Below are positions 43,585 to 52,880 of a stretch of 64,000 nt of DNA, piece after piece. Both the position numbers and the translations under genes were made by a program. The notes beneath the pieces are model-generated. The model did no database searches and had not been told where the DNA came from. It saw nothing but the letters and a program-made list of their open reading frames with translations. Numbering within the stretch: the stretch's first letter is position 1; every line of letters begins with the position of its first letter. Source of the DNA: Halosimplex pelagicum (lineage in GTDB: Archaea > Halobacteriota > Halobacteria > Halobacteriales > Haloarculaceae); contig NZ_CP058909.1 of assembly GCF_013415905.1 (NCBI RefSeq), positions 1,674,001 through 1,738,000 on the forward strand, in the 5' to 3' direction.

Positions 43585-44262
43585 ATGAGCGACGACGCGA
43601 CCACAGACGACGATCTCCGAGGCGCCGACCCGCTGGAACCGCGACCGATCGAGCCGGCGGCGCCCGAGGAGTTCGGACTCGTCCAGGTCTGGTGGGGCGA
43701 CGGCAAGGGCAAGACGACCGCGGCGATGGGGATGGGGATGCGCGCGGCCGGCCACGGCTACCGCGTCCACATGCTCCAGTTCATGAAGGGCGGGACCAGC
43801 ACGGTCGAGGACGTGCGCGGCGAGTACAACGCCATCCACGCCCTGCCGGGGTACTCCTACGAGAACAGCGGCCACTACGGCTGGCACCGCTTCCACGACG
43901 GCACCGACGACGACGAGCACGCCGCCCGCGCGAAGGGCGGCTTCGAGCGAGCGACGGAGATCGTCGCGGCCGCCGGGGAGGCGGACCTGTCCTCGCCCCT
44001 GCCGCTCGACGGCCCCGCCGACGACGGCGTCCACATGCTGATCCTCGACGAGATCTGCTACGCGGGCAACCGCGGGCTCGTCGACCCCGACGACGTGCGG
44101 GAACTGGTCGAGTCGAAGCCGGAGAACCTGGAACTCGTCCTGACTGGGGGCCACGAGCGCCCGGAGTTCGTGACCGAGACCGCCGATCTGGTGACGAACG
44201 TCCGCAAGGAGTCTCACCCGATCGAGTCGGGCCACAGCGCCCGCAAAGGCACCGAGTACTGA
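43585..44262 (+). CDS. cobA: Cob(I)alamin adenosyltransferase (CobA/CobO type)
   Basis: 225 aa. P-loop variant WWGDGKGKTTAAMGMGMRAA at about residues 36-55, then VHMLQFMKGGTS, LILDEICYAGNRGLVD, and the terminal ELVLTGGHERPEF characteristic of the CobA/CobO family. It transfers the 5'-deoxyadenosyl group of ATP to cobalt. It follows cbiZ after 48 bases and is the last gene of the cluster. Confidence 0.94.
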   Translation: MSDDATTDDDLRGADPLEPRPIEPAAPEEFGLVQVWWGDGKGKTTAAMGMGMRAAGHGYRVHMLQFMKGGTSTVEDVRGEYNAIHALPGYSYENSGHYGWHRFHDGTDDDEHAARAKGGFERATEIVAAAGEADLSSPLPLDGPADDGVHMLILDEICYAGNRGLVDPDDVRELVESKPENLELVLTGGHERPEFVTETADLVTNVRKESHPIESGHSARKGTEY

Positions 44263-44316
44263 GGGGGCGGCGCGGGCGACCGGGTCGGGGCCTGTTACCC
44301 GTCGGTCGGCCGTCGT

Positions 44317-46032
44317 TCAGGCGAGTTCGTAGCGGTCGAAGGTGCGGACGGCGTAGCGGTAGGAGAGGGCGGGCAGCAACAGGAGGACGACCAGCGCGAC
44401 GGCGCTGACGGTGTAGAGCGTGCTCGGCGCCAGCGACACCTGCGTCGAGAGGACGATCGAGGCGATCCCGCCGATCAGCGTCGCGCCGAGTTCGCGCGCG
44501 CCTTCGAGGCCGGTGAAGACGGCGGCGACGGCCGTCAGGACGACGTGGGCGCTGAAGAGGACGAACGCCCACGGGCTGGGGACGACGGCCTCCATCGAGC
44601 GGGTAACGTTCGTCGCCTCGAAGCGGGGGAAGGCGGTGCCGATGCCGACCGAGAGGCCGGCGGCGACGACCATCGCCACGGGCGAGAGGCCGACGAGGAT
44701 CGCCGTCTTTCCGGCACCGACCGGGCTCAGCGCGGCGACGACGCCGACGAGGACCGTCCCGACGGGGACGGCGACGACCAGGCCCGCCAGCACGTGCGCG
44801 AGGACGAACTTCCGGCCGGTCACCTCGCTCAGGATGGTGGGCGCGAGCACCGACCCCTGGTCGCCCAGCGGGTTGAGCGTGAAGACGACGCCGCCCGCCC
44901 AGGCGACGAACACGAGCAGGGCGTAGGGCAGGTACACCGGGATCTCGCCGGTCTGGAGGATCTCGACGAACGCGCCGGTCCCGAAGAAGAGGGGGTAGGC
45001 GGCGTACATCAACTTGAGCGGCGCGCGGGCGGCCCGGCGCCAGGCGAGGACGGCCAGCGCCGCGGTCGGCCGGTCGACGACGGCTTCGAGTCTGCGGGCG
45101 AGCCAGTCGTCGTCGGTGGTCGCCGCGGCGGTCGCGCTCGTCGCTCCGGCGGTGTCGGATTCGACGGGGTCGTCCTCGTCCTCGCCGGCGAGGGCGGGGT
45201 CGGCGAACCAGTGGCGCCTGGCGACCCAGGTGCCCGCGGCCGCCGCGACGGCGGCGAAGCCGACCGAGCCGGCGACGACCGCGCCCGCTCGCGTCGCGTC
45301 GGCGGCGACGTTCGGCAGGCCGAGGAGTCCGAGGTCGGCGTACCAGCCGACGGGCGAGGCGGCCATCGGCTCGAAGAGAACACCGGCGGCCTGGTTGAGC
45401 GACCCGCTGACGATGGCGGCCATGTAGAGGACGAACACGAGGGCGATCAGGCCGGTCTTGTGGCGGGCGACGAACGGAAAGCGGGTGACGACGTGGCGGA
45501 CGCCGAGCCCGAGCGCGAACGCGGCGGCGACGACGGTCGCGCCACCGAGGGCGAGCGCCAGCGGGACGCCCGCGGCCGGCCAGAGCGTCCCGGTGCCGAG
45601 CGCGAGGCCGACGCCGGCGCCGGCGGCGGGCAGCAGCGTCCAGATCAGCAGGTAGACGAACTCGCTCGCGACGAGACCGAGGTAGGCCTCGACGGTGGGG
45701 ACGACCGTCAGGACCCCCTCGGCGTTGGTGAGCGTGCCGCGCTGGCCGACGGCGCGGACGGCGAAGACCACGACGCCGATGATCCACATGACGCCGACGA
45801 ACCCGCGGGCGGCTTCGGCCGTCGCCGCCGGGACGAAATCGAGCGACCCCGACGCGAGCGCGCGGCCCAGCGCGCGGCCGCCGTAGACGCCACCGGCGGT
45901 GAGCCCGAGCGTCAGCAGCGCGAACAGGCCCACCGAGACGACCGAGGTCGCCCAGCTGTCGGGGTCGGTCCGCTTGCGGACCATCCGCCGCACGTCGATG
46001 CGGGTCAGCCGGAGGCTGTGGCCGACGTTCAT
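44317..46032 (-). CDS. ABC-2-type transporter permease
   Basis: 571 aa with about 12 hydrophobic helices and no soluble catalytic motif. An acidic cytoplasmic loop of about 60 residues lies mid-protein (GEDEDDPVESDTAG). The start ATG overlaps the stop of the ATPase gene (ATGA), so the two form one export system. Substrate unknown; such pairs often export drugs, lipids or peptides. Confidence 0.85.
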   Translation of the reverse strand: MNVGHSLRLTRIDVRRMVRKRTDPDSWATSVVSVGLFALLTLGLTAGGVYGGRALGRALASGSLDFVPAATAEAARGFVGVMWIIGVVVFAVRAVGQRGTLTNAEGVLTVVPTVEAYLGLVASEFVYLLIWTLLPAAGAGVGLALGTGTLWPAAGVPLALALGGATVVAAAFALGLGVRHVVTRFPFVARHKTGLIALVFVLYMAAIVSGSLNQAAGVLFEPMAASPVGWYADLGLLGLPNVAADATRAGAVVAGSVGFAAVAAAAGTWVARRHWFADPALAGEDEDDPVESDTAGATSATAAATTDDDWLARRLEAVVDRPTAALAVLAWRRAARAPLKLMYAAYPLFFGTGAFVEILQTGEIPVYLPYALLVFVAWAGGVVFTLNPLGDQGSVLAPTILSEVTGRKFVLAHVLAGLVVAVPVGTVLVGVVAALSPVGAGKTAILVGLSPVAMVVAAGLSVGIGTAFPRFEATNVTRSMEAVVPSPWAFVLFSAHVVLTAVAAVFTGLEGARELGATLIGGIASIVLSTQVSLAPSTLYTVSAVALVVLLLLPALSYRYAVRTFDRYELA

Positions 46033-46838
46033 GACTGGCCGTCCGGCGCCGTCGCGCTCGCCTCGGCGGCGGTCGCCTCCTCGGCGTGGTCGGTGGTCAC
46101 TTCGAGGAACACGTCCTCCAGCGACCCCGCCTCGCCGTGTTCGGCGCGCTGTTTGAGCCGGTCGGGCGGCCCCTCGGCGACGAGGTCGCCGCGGTGGAGC
46201 ACGCCGACGCGGTCGGCCAGCTCGTCGACGACCGGCAGGATGTGCGTCGACAGGAACACGGTCGTCTCACCGCCGGAGAGCTCGGCGACGAGGTCCTTGA
46301 CCGTCCGGGCGGCCCGCGGGTCCAGCCCGCTGGTCGGCTCGTCGAGGAACAGGACGGGCGGCTCGTGCAGCACCGTCGCGATCAGCCCCACCTTCTTGCG
46401 CATCCCCGTCGAGAAGCCTTCGAGCCGGCGGTCGGCCTCGTCGGCCAGCGAGAAGCGGTCGAGGTAGCGGTCGATGCGGTCGTGGGCCGTCTCGCGTGGG
46501 ATGTCGTGGAGGGCGGCGACGTGGCGCAGTTGCTCGCGCGCGGTCAGCTCGTCGAACAGCGGCGGCTCCTCGGGGAGATACCCCACCACGGAGATCAGTT
46601 CCCGACGGTCGGTCACGTCGACGCCCATCACGCGGGCCGACCCGCTGGTCGGTCGGGTGAGCGTCGTCAGCATCCGCATCGTCGTCGTCTTCCCGGAGCC
46701 GTTCGGCCCGAGGAAGCCGTACACCTCGCCCTGCTCGATCGACAGGTCGAGGCCGTCGACCGCCAGCACGTCACCGAACCGCTTCGTCAACTCGTTCGTC
46801 TCGATCGCGAGGCCGTCTGGAGGGCGTTCGGAGGCCAT
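46029..46838 (-). CDS. ABC transporter ATP-binding protein
   Basis: 269 aa. Walker A GPNGSGKTT, Q-loop region VVGYLPEEPPLFDELT, a divergent signature FSTGMRKKVGL, Walker B VLFLDEPTSGLD and a switch His in LSTHIL. This is the CcmA/DrrA-like exporter subfamily. It overlaps the permease by 4 bases and probably forms a two-gene operon with it. Confidence 0.94.
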   Translation of the reverse strand: MASERPPDGLAIETNELTKRFGDVLAVDGLDLSIEQGEVYGFLGPNGSGKTTTMRMLTTLTRPTSGSARVMGVDVTDRRELISVVGYLPEEPPLFDELTAREQLRHVAALHDIPRETAHDRIDRYLDRFSLADEADRRLEGFSTGMRKKVGLIATVLHEPPVLFLDEPTSGLDPRAARTVKDLVAELSGGETTVFLSTHILPVVDELADRVGVLHRGDLVAEGPPDRLKQRAEHGEAGSLEDVFLEVTTDHAEEATAAEASATAPDGQS

Positions 46839-46988
46839 ACCGGCCCTTTCACGCGTCTGACTCTTATGTGATCGGTCGCCGGAACGGGCGTCGGGGACCG
46901 TCGAACCGGCTGGAGCGGGCCGCGACCGACCGATGGGCCGTGCGGTGAGCGGTACGGTCGGTGTACGCTGTTGTGGATTCGGAAAACG

Positions 46989-47435
46989 GTGCGGTTGGCG
47001 TGCGCTGTCGAGCGGTGCGAGGCGCGCAGCGCCTCGATGCGAACGGCTCTGCCGTGAGCGTGCCCGCCTCGTGGCGGGCCGCTCGAAATAGCCGCGCGAG
47101 GGATGAGAGAGCCGAAGGCGAGCGAATCGGCTGGGGTGGTGTGAGGCCGTCTACGGTGCTGTGCGGGGCAGTCGCGGTGCTGTGCGGTCCTGGTGGACTG
47201 AAAGGGCGAAGCGCGCTCGCGCCGGTAGTCGCCTGAGCGACCCCTATCCGCGCGGGCGGTGCCGAGAGCGCGGATATGTCGCTCAGCGACCGCGAGCGGG
47301 TCGAGGGCTTTCACCGCCTGCGGTTTCCTGCGGAAGCAACAGCAGCTAGCGAGCGGGTCGAGGGCTTTCACCGCCTACCGGCGAGTGCGGTGGAATCGAC
47401 AGCTAGCGAGCGGGTCGAGGACTCTCGCACCGTCA
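46989..47435 (-). repeat. Dispersed structured repeat, copy D (longest)
   Basis: Same orientation as copy B. Left to right: GGCGTGCGCTGTCGAGC, a copy-specific hairpin GCGAGGCGC/GCGCCTCG, GCCCGCCTCGTGGCGGGC with CGCGCGAGGGATGAGAGAG, GGCTGGGGTGGTGTGAGGCC, GGTCCTGGTGGACTGAAAGG with GCGCGCTCGCGCC, the hairpin GTCGC-CTGA-GCGAC, and the main hairpin TATCCGCGC/GCGCGGATA (47245-47253 with 47268-47276). Three tandem 57-bp units end it (GAGCGGG cores at 47294, 47351 and 47408). The last unit runs into the stop of the methyltransferase gene. The ~150-base gap 46839-46988 shows only the ABC promoter region. Confidence 0.8.
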
Positions 47436-48233
47436 CTCGGTCAGTTCGGCGCGCAGGCAGATCGACCGGGGCGGTCGGTCGAGCAGTGTGGACACGTCCT
47501 CGGCCAACTCGTCGTCCAGCCGCTCCGAGAGGTCGGGCTCGCGCAGGCCGGTGAGGGCGAAGCCGGCGTCGAACAGCGGGTCGGTGAGCGCGTCCAGCGG
47601 CCGGCGATGGAAGGTCGTAGGGTCGGCCTCGTCGCCGCCGTCCGACCCCTCCTCGGGCGCCTCACCGCTCCAGTAGAGGTCGTAGCGCTCGGCGTCGGCG
47701 TACGTGGGGGAGTCGGCGTCGACGGCGGGCCGCGCGTCGAGCCCGTCGATGGCCCGGGTGTCGGGATACGATCCGTCGCGGACGACGAGGAACTCGTGGA
47801 ACGGGTGGTGGGTCGACAGGACGACCGAGCCGCCCGGGCGGACCAGGCGGGCGAACGCCGCGGCGACCGGTCCGAGGTCGGCGACGTGCGAGCAGACGTG
47901 CTGGCAGAGGACGAGGTCGAACCTGTCGTCGGCGAGGGAGTCGAGGCCCTCGGTGAGGTCGGCGTGGCGGAACGCGACGCGGTCGCGGTCGCCGTAGTGC
48001 TCGCGTGCGGTGGCGACCATCCCCTCGCTGGCGTCGACGCCGACCACGTCGGCGCCGCGGTCGGCGAGTGCGGCGGCGTGGGTGCCGTCGCCACAGCCCG
48101 CGTCGAGGACGCGTTTCCCGTCGAGGTCGGGGAGCAGTTCGTCGAGGGTCGGCCAGAGCACCTGCGCGCGCCACGGCACCGCGGCGTAGTCGCGCCAGTC
48201 GTCGGCGAGGGCGTCGTAGTGGTCGTCGGGCAT
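47433..48233 (-). CDS. Class I SAM-dependent methyltransferase
   Basis: 266 aa. Motif I VLDAGCGDGTHAAALADRGA (about residues 41-60), then VVGVDASEGMVATAREHY, DLVLCQHVCSHVADLG and LVRPGGSVVLSTHHPFHEF as post-motifs, in the UbiE/BioC-like group. The C-terminus contains TFHRRPLDALTDPLFDAGFA, typical of small-molecule methyltransferases. Substrate unknown. Its 3' end meets repeat copy D, as the methyltransferase at 24341 meets copy B, although the two enzymes are not close relatives. Confidence 0.87.
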   Translation of the reverse strand: MPDDHYDALADDWRDYAAVPWRAQVLWPTLDELLPDLDGKRVLDAGCGDGTHAAALADRGADVVGVDASEGMVATAREHYGDRDRVAFRHADLTEGLDSLADDRFDLVLCQHVCSHVADLGPVAAAFARLVRPGGSVVLSTHHPFHEFLVVRDGSYPDTRAIDGLDARPAVDADSPTYADAERYDLYWSGEAPEEGSDGGDEADPTTFHRRPLDALTDPLFDAGFALTGLREPDLSERLDDELAEDVSTLLDRPPRSICLRAELTE

Positions 48234-48490
48234 GGAGTCGGTGTCCGCGCTCGGATGGGCGGCGTCGTCACTTCAGTCGTTCGACCGCTCCGGACGCGTG
48301 CGGACGAAGCGACCGACCTATCAGCTGCCGCACGTTTGAGGCGTTTCCTAAACACGGGGTTATTCACGGCTACCGGAACACCACCACACGGAGGCCGCTG
48401 ACAACTCCACCGCGAGCGACAGCTCGTGAGTCACGGTCTCTCCCCCCTCTCAGAACCGAACAGTCCCATCCGTCCGCAGATCGAACGGCT

Positions 48491-48661
48491 GTCGCGCACT
48501 TACTGCGACACGTCCACCTGCCGAAACTGGCCGAGTACGGCCCCGTCGACTGGAACCGAACGAGTCACGAAGTGACCAAAGGTCCGGCCTTCGACGAGAT
48601 CGAACCCGTACTGGATCTGCTGGACGACAACGAGGCCGAACTCCCCGCCGACTGGCCGTAG
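48491..48661 (+). pseudogene. C-terminal remnant of a small winged-helix regulator (DUF7344-like)
   Basis: The frame reads VAHLLRHVHLPKLAEYGPVD, then GPAFDEIEPVLDLLDDNEAE, ending before the stop at 48661. It strongly resembles the C-terminal half of small haloarchaeal ArsR-like regulators, compare LQHVHLPKLADAGVL in the intact gene at 57150. No start codon with homologous N-terminal helices is found upstream, where the frame is unrelated. It is probably the decayed end of a regulator gene. The rest of the gap 48234-48763 holds only promoters. Confidence 0.65.
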
Positions 48662-48763
48662 CTCGCCGGCTCGACGGTCGCCGGCCGACCCGTACGGCGG
48701 GGACGGCCGGGGGTCTCCGCCCCGTATTTACCGCTCGGCGTCGAATCGACGAGCGACCGCTGG

Positions 48764-50407
48764 ATGGCACGCACGATCTTGATCGCCGGAACGGCCAGCC
48801 ACGTCGGCAAGAGCACCGTCGCCGCCGGGCTCTGTCGGCTGCTCGCCGACCGGGGCGTCGACGTGGCGCCGTTCAAGGCGCAAAATATGAGCAACAACGC
48901 CCGCGCGGTGCCGAGAGCCGAGGCCGTCACCGGGGACGACACCGAAGGGAACACCGAGGCGGACACCGCGGCGTTCGGCGAGATCGGCGTCTCCCAGTAC
49001 GTCCAGGCCCGCGCCGCCCGAGTCGAGCCCACCACGGACCACAACCCGGTCCTACTCAAACCCCGCGGCGAGGGCGAGTCCCAGCTCGTCCTCGACGGCG
49101 AGGCCGTGGCCCACTACGAGGCCGGGGAGTACTACGAGGACCACTGGGAGCGCGCCCGCGAAACCGCCCGCCGCGCCCACGAACGGCTCGCCGCCGACCA
49201 CGAGGTGGTCGTCGCCGAGGGCGCGGGGTCGATCGCCGAGCCGAACCTGCGCGACCGGGATCTGGCCAATATCGAGACCGCGCGCTTCGGCGACGCCGAC
49301 GTGCTCCTCGTGGCGGACATCGAGCGCGGGGGCGCGTTCGCCAGCCTCGTCGGCACCGTCGAGTTGCTCCCCGACGACGTGCGCGAGCGGGTCGCGGGCG
49401 CGGTCCTCACGAAGTTCCGCGGCGACGAGTCGCTGCTCGACCCCGCCATCGACGAGGTCGAGGAGCGCACGGGCGTCCCAATTTTGGGCGTGATCCCCCA
49501 CGACGACCCGGGTCTGCCCGCCGAGGACAGCGTCGACCTCCCCGCCGAGGGCGAGCGGGCGGTGCGCGGACGCGACGACGGCGTCCCCGACGACCGGGCG
49601 GTCACCGCCGCCGTCCCGCGCCTGCCCCGGATCTCGAACTTCACCGACCTGGCGCCGCTGGCCCGCGAGCCGGGGGTCCGCGTGGCCTACCTGCCGCTGG
49701 ACGCCGAGTTCGCCGACCCCGAGGCGGTCGGGACGGGGACCGGCCGCGGCGCCGACGCCGTTGTGATCCCGGGCACGAAGAACACGGTCGACGACCTGCG
49801 GGCGCTGCGGGCGGCGGGATTCCCCGAGCGACTCCGGGCGTTCGACGGGCCGGTCGTCGGCCTCTGTGGCGGCTACCAGATACTCGGCGAGCGCATCACT
49901 GCGGCCGATATCGAGAGCACCGACGACCTCGACACCGTCGACGGTATCGGACTCCTGCCGGTCGAGACGCGCTTCTCGACGGACAAACGGGTCGAGCGAG
50001 CCACCCGCCGGCTCGACGGGGTCGGCCCGCTCGCGGGCGCCGCGGGGCCGGTCTCCGGCTACGAGATCCACATGGGCGAGACGCGCGTGCTCGACCGGGG
50101 AGGCGCCGCCGCCGTCGACCGGCCGTTCCCCGACGCCGGAGCCGGCGCGGCGACCGACCGGGTGCTGGGGACATATCTGCACGGGCTGTTCGAGAACGAG
50201 CGTGCCCGCGAGGCGTTCGTCGATAGTGTCTTTGCCCACGTAGGTACCGACCGCCCCGACGGTTGTTCGGCCGCGGGGTCGCCGTACGACCGGGCCGCCG
50301 ACCTGGTCGCGGGACTCGGACGGGAGGCGCTCGTCGACGGGCTCGGCCTGGGCGTACTCAACGATGGCCTCGGTCCGGATGCGCTCGCCGACGAGGCCGG
50401 CCGGTAG
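48764..50407 (+). CDS. cbiP: Cobyric acid synthase
   Basis: 547 aa. The N-terminal dethiobiotin-synthetase-like ATPase domain has [20 protein letters not shown] and [12 protein letters not shown]. The C-terminal type 1 glutamine amidotransferase domain carries the catalytic Cys368 in [13 protein letters not shown] and a His in [11 protein letters not shown]. It amidates four side chains of adenosylcobyrinic a,c-diamide using glutamine, just before the CbiB step encoded near 38.7 kb. A TATA-like GTATTTA lies about 40 bases upstream. It is separate from the main cobamide operon. Confidence 0.94.
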   Translation: MARTILIAGTASHVGKSTVAAGLCRLLADRGVDVAPFKAQNMSNNARAVPRAEAVTGDDTEGNTEADTAAFGEIGVSQYVQARAARVEPTTDHNPVLLKPRGEGESQLVLDGEAVAHYEAGEYYEDHWERARETARRAHERLAADHEVVVAEGAGSIAEPNLRDRDLANIETARFGDADVLLVADIERGGAFASLVGTVELLPDDVRERVAGAVLTKFRGDESLLDPAIDEVEERTGVPILGVIPHDDPGLPAEDSVDLPAEGERAVRGRDDGVPDDRAVTAAVPRLPRISNFTDLAPLAREPGVRVAYLPLDAEFADPEAVGTGTGRGADAVVIPGTKNTVDDLRALRAAGFPERLRAFDGPVVGLCGGYQILGERITAADIESTDDLDTVDGIGLLPVETRFSTDKRVERATRRLDGVGPLAGAAGPVSGYEIHMGETRVLDRGGAAAVDRPFPDAGAGAATDRVLGTYLHGLFENERAREAFVDSVFAHVGTDRPDGCSAAGSPYDRAADLVAGLGREALVDGLGLGVLNDGLGPDALADEAGR

Positions 50408-50437
50408 ACTGACGCGGCCGGCGGCCGTGGGTCGACC

Positions 50438-51295
50438 ATGTCGCTCCCCACCGTCGACGACGCCCGCGCGTGGATCGACGCCCGGTCGGCGCGGGGGATC
50501 GCGGTCCGGATCGCCGCGGCGGTCGCCGTCCTCGCGCTCGCGGGCGGGCTGGTCTTTTACGCGTACTTCGGCGTCTTCGCACACCACGCTCCCGCGGAGG
50601 TCCGCGAGTCGGTCCTCGCCGACGGGAACGTGACCGTGACCGAGGCCTACGGCGGGTTCGTCGTCTCGGACGCCGACCCCGGCGTCGAGCGCCTCGGCGT
50701 GGTGTTCTACCCCGGCGGTCGGGTGGCGCCCGACGCGTACCTCCCGACGGCGGCCCGACTGGCCGAGCGCGCGAACGTCACCGTCGTCGTCCCGAAGATG
50801 CGGGCGAACCTCGCCGTGTTCTCGGCGGGTCGGGCCGACGCGGTCATCGCGGGCGAGCGGAACGTCTCGCGGTGGGTCGTCGGCGGGCACTCGCTCGGCG
50901 GGGCGATGGCGTGTCGGTACGCCGGGGACCACCCCGACGCCGTCGACGGCCTGCTGCTCGTCGGCGCCTACTGCGACCGGCCGATCCGTGAGATGCCCGC
51001 GCTGGCGGTCCTCGGGACGCGCGATTCGGTACTCGACCGGGAGCAGTTCGCCGACAGCCGGGCGAACCTGCCCGCCGCCGCCACCGTCGAGCGCATCGAG
51101 GGGATGAACCACTCCCAGGCGGGGTCCTACGGCGGCCAGCGCGGCGACAGTCCCGCGCGGATCGGGACCGAGGCGGCCCACCGTCGACTCGCGGCGGTCG
51201 TCGCCGACTGGCTCTGCGGCGAGTTCGACCACTGCGCGGGCGGCGCCTCGTCGCGCGACCGAGCGGGCGCGAGCGCGCGGTGGCCTCCACAGTAG
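50438..51295 (+). CDS. Membrane-anchored alpha/beta hydrolase
   Basis: 285 aa. A single N-terminal membrane helix (about residues 23-45) is followed by an alpha/beta-hydrolase domain facing outwards. The nucleophile elbow GGHSLGGA contains Ser152, with an acidic residue region LAVLGTRDSVLDRE and a late His in GMNHSQAG. The family resembles dienelactone-hydrolase-like esterases. It begins 30 bases after cbiP on the same strand, perhaps co-transcribed. Substrate unknown. Confidence 0.84.
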   Translation: MSLPTVDDARAWIDARSARGIAVRIAAAVAVLALAGGLVFYAYFGVFAHHAPAEVRESVLADGNVTVTEAYGGFVVSDADPGVERLGVVFYPGGRVAPDAYLPTAARLAERANVTVVVPKMRANLAVFSAGRADAVIAGERNVSRWVVGGHSLGGAMACRYAGDHPDAVDGLLLVGAYCDRPIREMPALAVLGTRDSVLDREQFADSRANLPAAATVERIEGMNHSQAGSYGGQRGDSPARIGTEAAHRRLAAVVADWLCGEFDHCAGGASSRDRAGASARWPPQ

Positions 51296-51465
51296 GGATG
51301 ACGCTCGGGCCACCGCCGTCGCGTGGACAGACGCGGACAGATCGAACGACGTTCGATCGATAGTCGGTTAGAAAATCAACCGAACGTCTCGAAACAGTCT
51401 AGAGTGGTGCAGTATTTGCGAGAGAGATCGGAACAACATTACGGGCGTACTATTTTCGACCCAGT

Positions 51466-52779
51466 ATGAGTGTGCATCGGATACGCGGGAGTTCGCGCCG
51501 GGGGCTGGCGTCGGCGACGCTCGGCTTCTTCGTGGGCTTCGCCGGCGTGGTGTTGTACGGGCCGGTCGCGACGGAGTTCGAGTCGGCGATGGGGCTGTCC
51601 GGGCTGGCGCTCGGGCTGCTCGTCGGGGCGCCCCAGCTGACGGGGTCGCTGCTGCGGATCCCCTTCGGCGCGTGGGTCGACGAGGTCGGCCCGCGCAAGC
51701 CGTTTCTGGTCCTCCTGAGCCTGTCGATCGTCGGGATGGCGGGGCTGTCGGTGTTGCTGGTGACGGCCTACCCCGAGGGCCTGTCGATGGAGCTGTACCC
51801 GCTGGTGTTCTTCTGCGGTGCCCTGAGCGGCTGCGGGATCGCCACCTTCTCCGTGGGCACCACCCAGACCTCCTACTGGTACCCGAAGGACCGCCAGGGG
51901 ACGGTGCTGGCGGTGTACGCGGGACTGGGCAACAGCTCGCCGGGGCTGTTCACGCTCCTGTTGCCGATCGCGCTGTCGGCGCTGGGGCTAACGACCTCGT
52001 ATCTCGTCTGGTTCGCGTTCCTCGTTCTCGGGACGGTCGCCTACGCCGCGCTGGCGGTCGACCCGCCCTCGTTTCAGCTGCGCGAGCAGGGCCTCGATAC
52101 CGACGAGGCCCGCCAGCGAGCCGAGGCGTACGGTCAGGAGCTGTTCCCGGGGGGTGACGCCTTCGCCTCGGTCCGCGAGGCCGCGGCGATCCCGCGGACC
52201 TGGGGGCTGGTGGCGCTGTTTTTCACCTCCTTCGGCGGGTTCCTGGCGCTGACGGTGTGGCTGCCCTCCTACTGGACGGCGATCCACGGGATGGGCGTCC
52301 AGGCGGCCGGGGCGCTGACGGCGATCGCCTTCACCCTGCCCGCGGCGGTCCTGCGGGTGCCGGGTGGGTATCTCAGCGACCGCATCGGCGGCGAGGTGAC
52401 CGCGGTCGGGAGCTTCGTCGTCGTCGGCATCGCGGCGCTGGGGCTCGTCGTCACGCGCACCTACGGGACCGCGCTGGGGGCGACGGTCTGTCTGGCGGTC
52501 GGGATCGGCGTCGCCAACGCCGCCGTCTTCCAGCTGGTGCCGAAGTACGTCCCGGAGGCCGTCGGCGGCGCCTCGGGTCTGGTCGGCGGGCTCGGCGCGT
52601 TCGGCGGGTTCGTCGTCCCGCCGGTGCTGGGGCTGTTCGTCGATAGCTTCGGCGAGTCGGGCTACGCCAGCGGGTTCGTCGTCTTCGTCGCGCTCGCGCT
52701 GGTCTCGGTCGCGCTCTCCGAGCGGCTCTACCGCACCCGCGCGAGCGTCGGCGTCGACGCCGCGGCGGCGGGGGAGTGA
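51466..52779 (+). CDS. MFS transporter of the nitrate/nitrite porter (NarK) family
   Basis: 437 aa with 12 predicted helices. NNP-type sequence features: GAPQLTGSLLRIPFGAWVDE near helix 2, GTTQTSYWYPKDRQGTVLAV, a Gly-rich AGLGNSSPGLFTLL and a second GGLGAFGGFVVPPVLG in the C-terminal half. NarK-type carriers move nitrate in and/or nitrite out. No nitrate reductase genes are nearby. A roughly 100-base AT-rich promoter region precedes it. Confidence 0.87.
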   Translation: MSVHRIRGSSRRGLASATLGFFVGFAGVVLYGPVATEFESAMGLSGLALGLLVGAPQLTGSLLRIPFGAWVDEVGPRKPFLVLLSLSIVGMAGLSVLLVTAYPEGLSMELYPLVFFCGALSGCGIATFSVGTTQTSYWYPKDRQGTVLAVYAGLGNSSPGLFTLLLPIALSALGLTTSYLVWFAFLVLGTVAYAALAVDPPSFQLREQGLDTDEARQRAEAYGQELFPGGDAFASVREAAAIPRTWGLVALFFTSFGGFLALTVWLPSYWTAIHGMGVQAAGALTAIAFTLPAAVLRVPGGYLSDRIGGEVTAVGSFVVVGIAALGLVVTRTYGTALGATVCLAVGIGVANAAVFQLVPKYVPEAVGGASGLVGGLGAFGGFVVPPVLGLFVDSFGESGYASGFVVFVALALVSVALSERLYRTRASVGVDAAAAGE

Positions 52780-52880
52780 CCGCCGGGCGTCGACGACCCG
52801 TCCTGCGTCGCCGCCGGCCACCGAGTCGGCGCCGTTCGTCGGTCACCGAGCCGGCGTCACCCGTCGGTCACCCGTTCGAG

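Noticed and set aside
47284-47435. CRISPR array
   Set aside because: At most three units with a 57-base period, the whole unit being similar rather than short repeats separated by unique spacers; no cas genes in the window.
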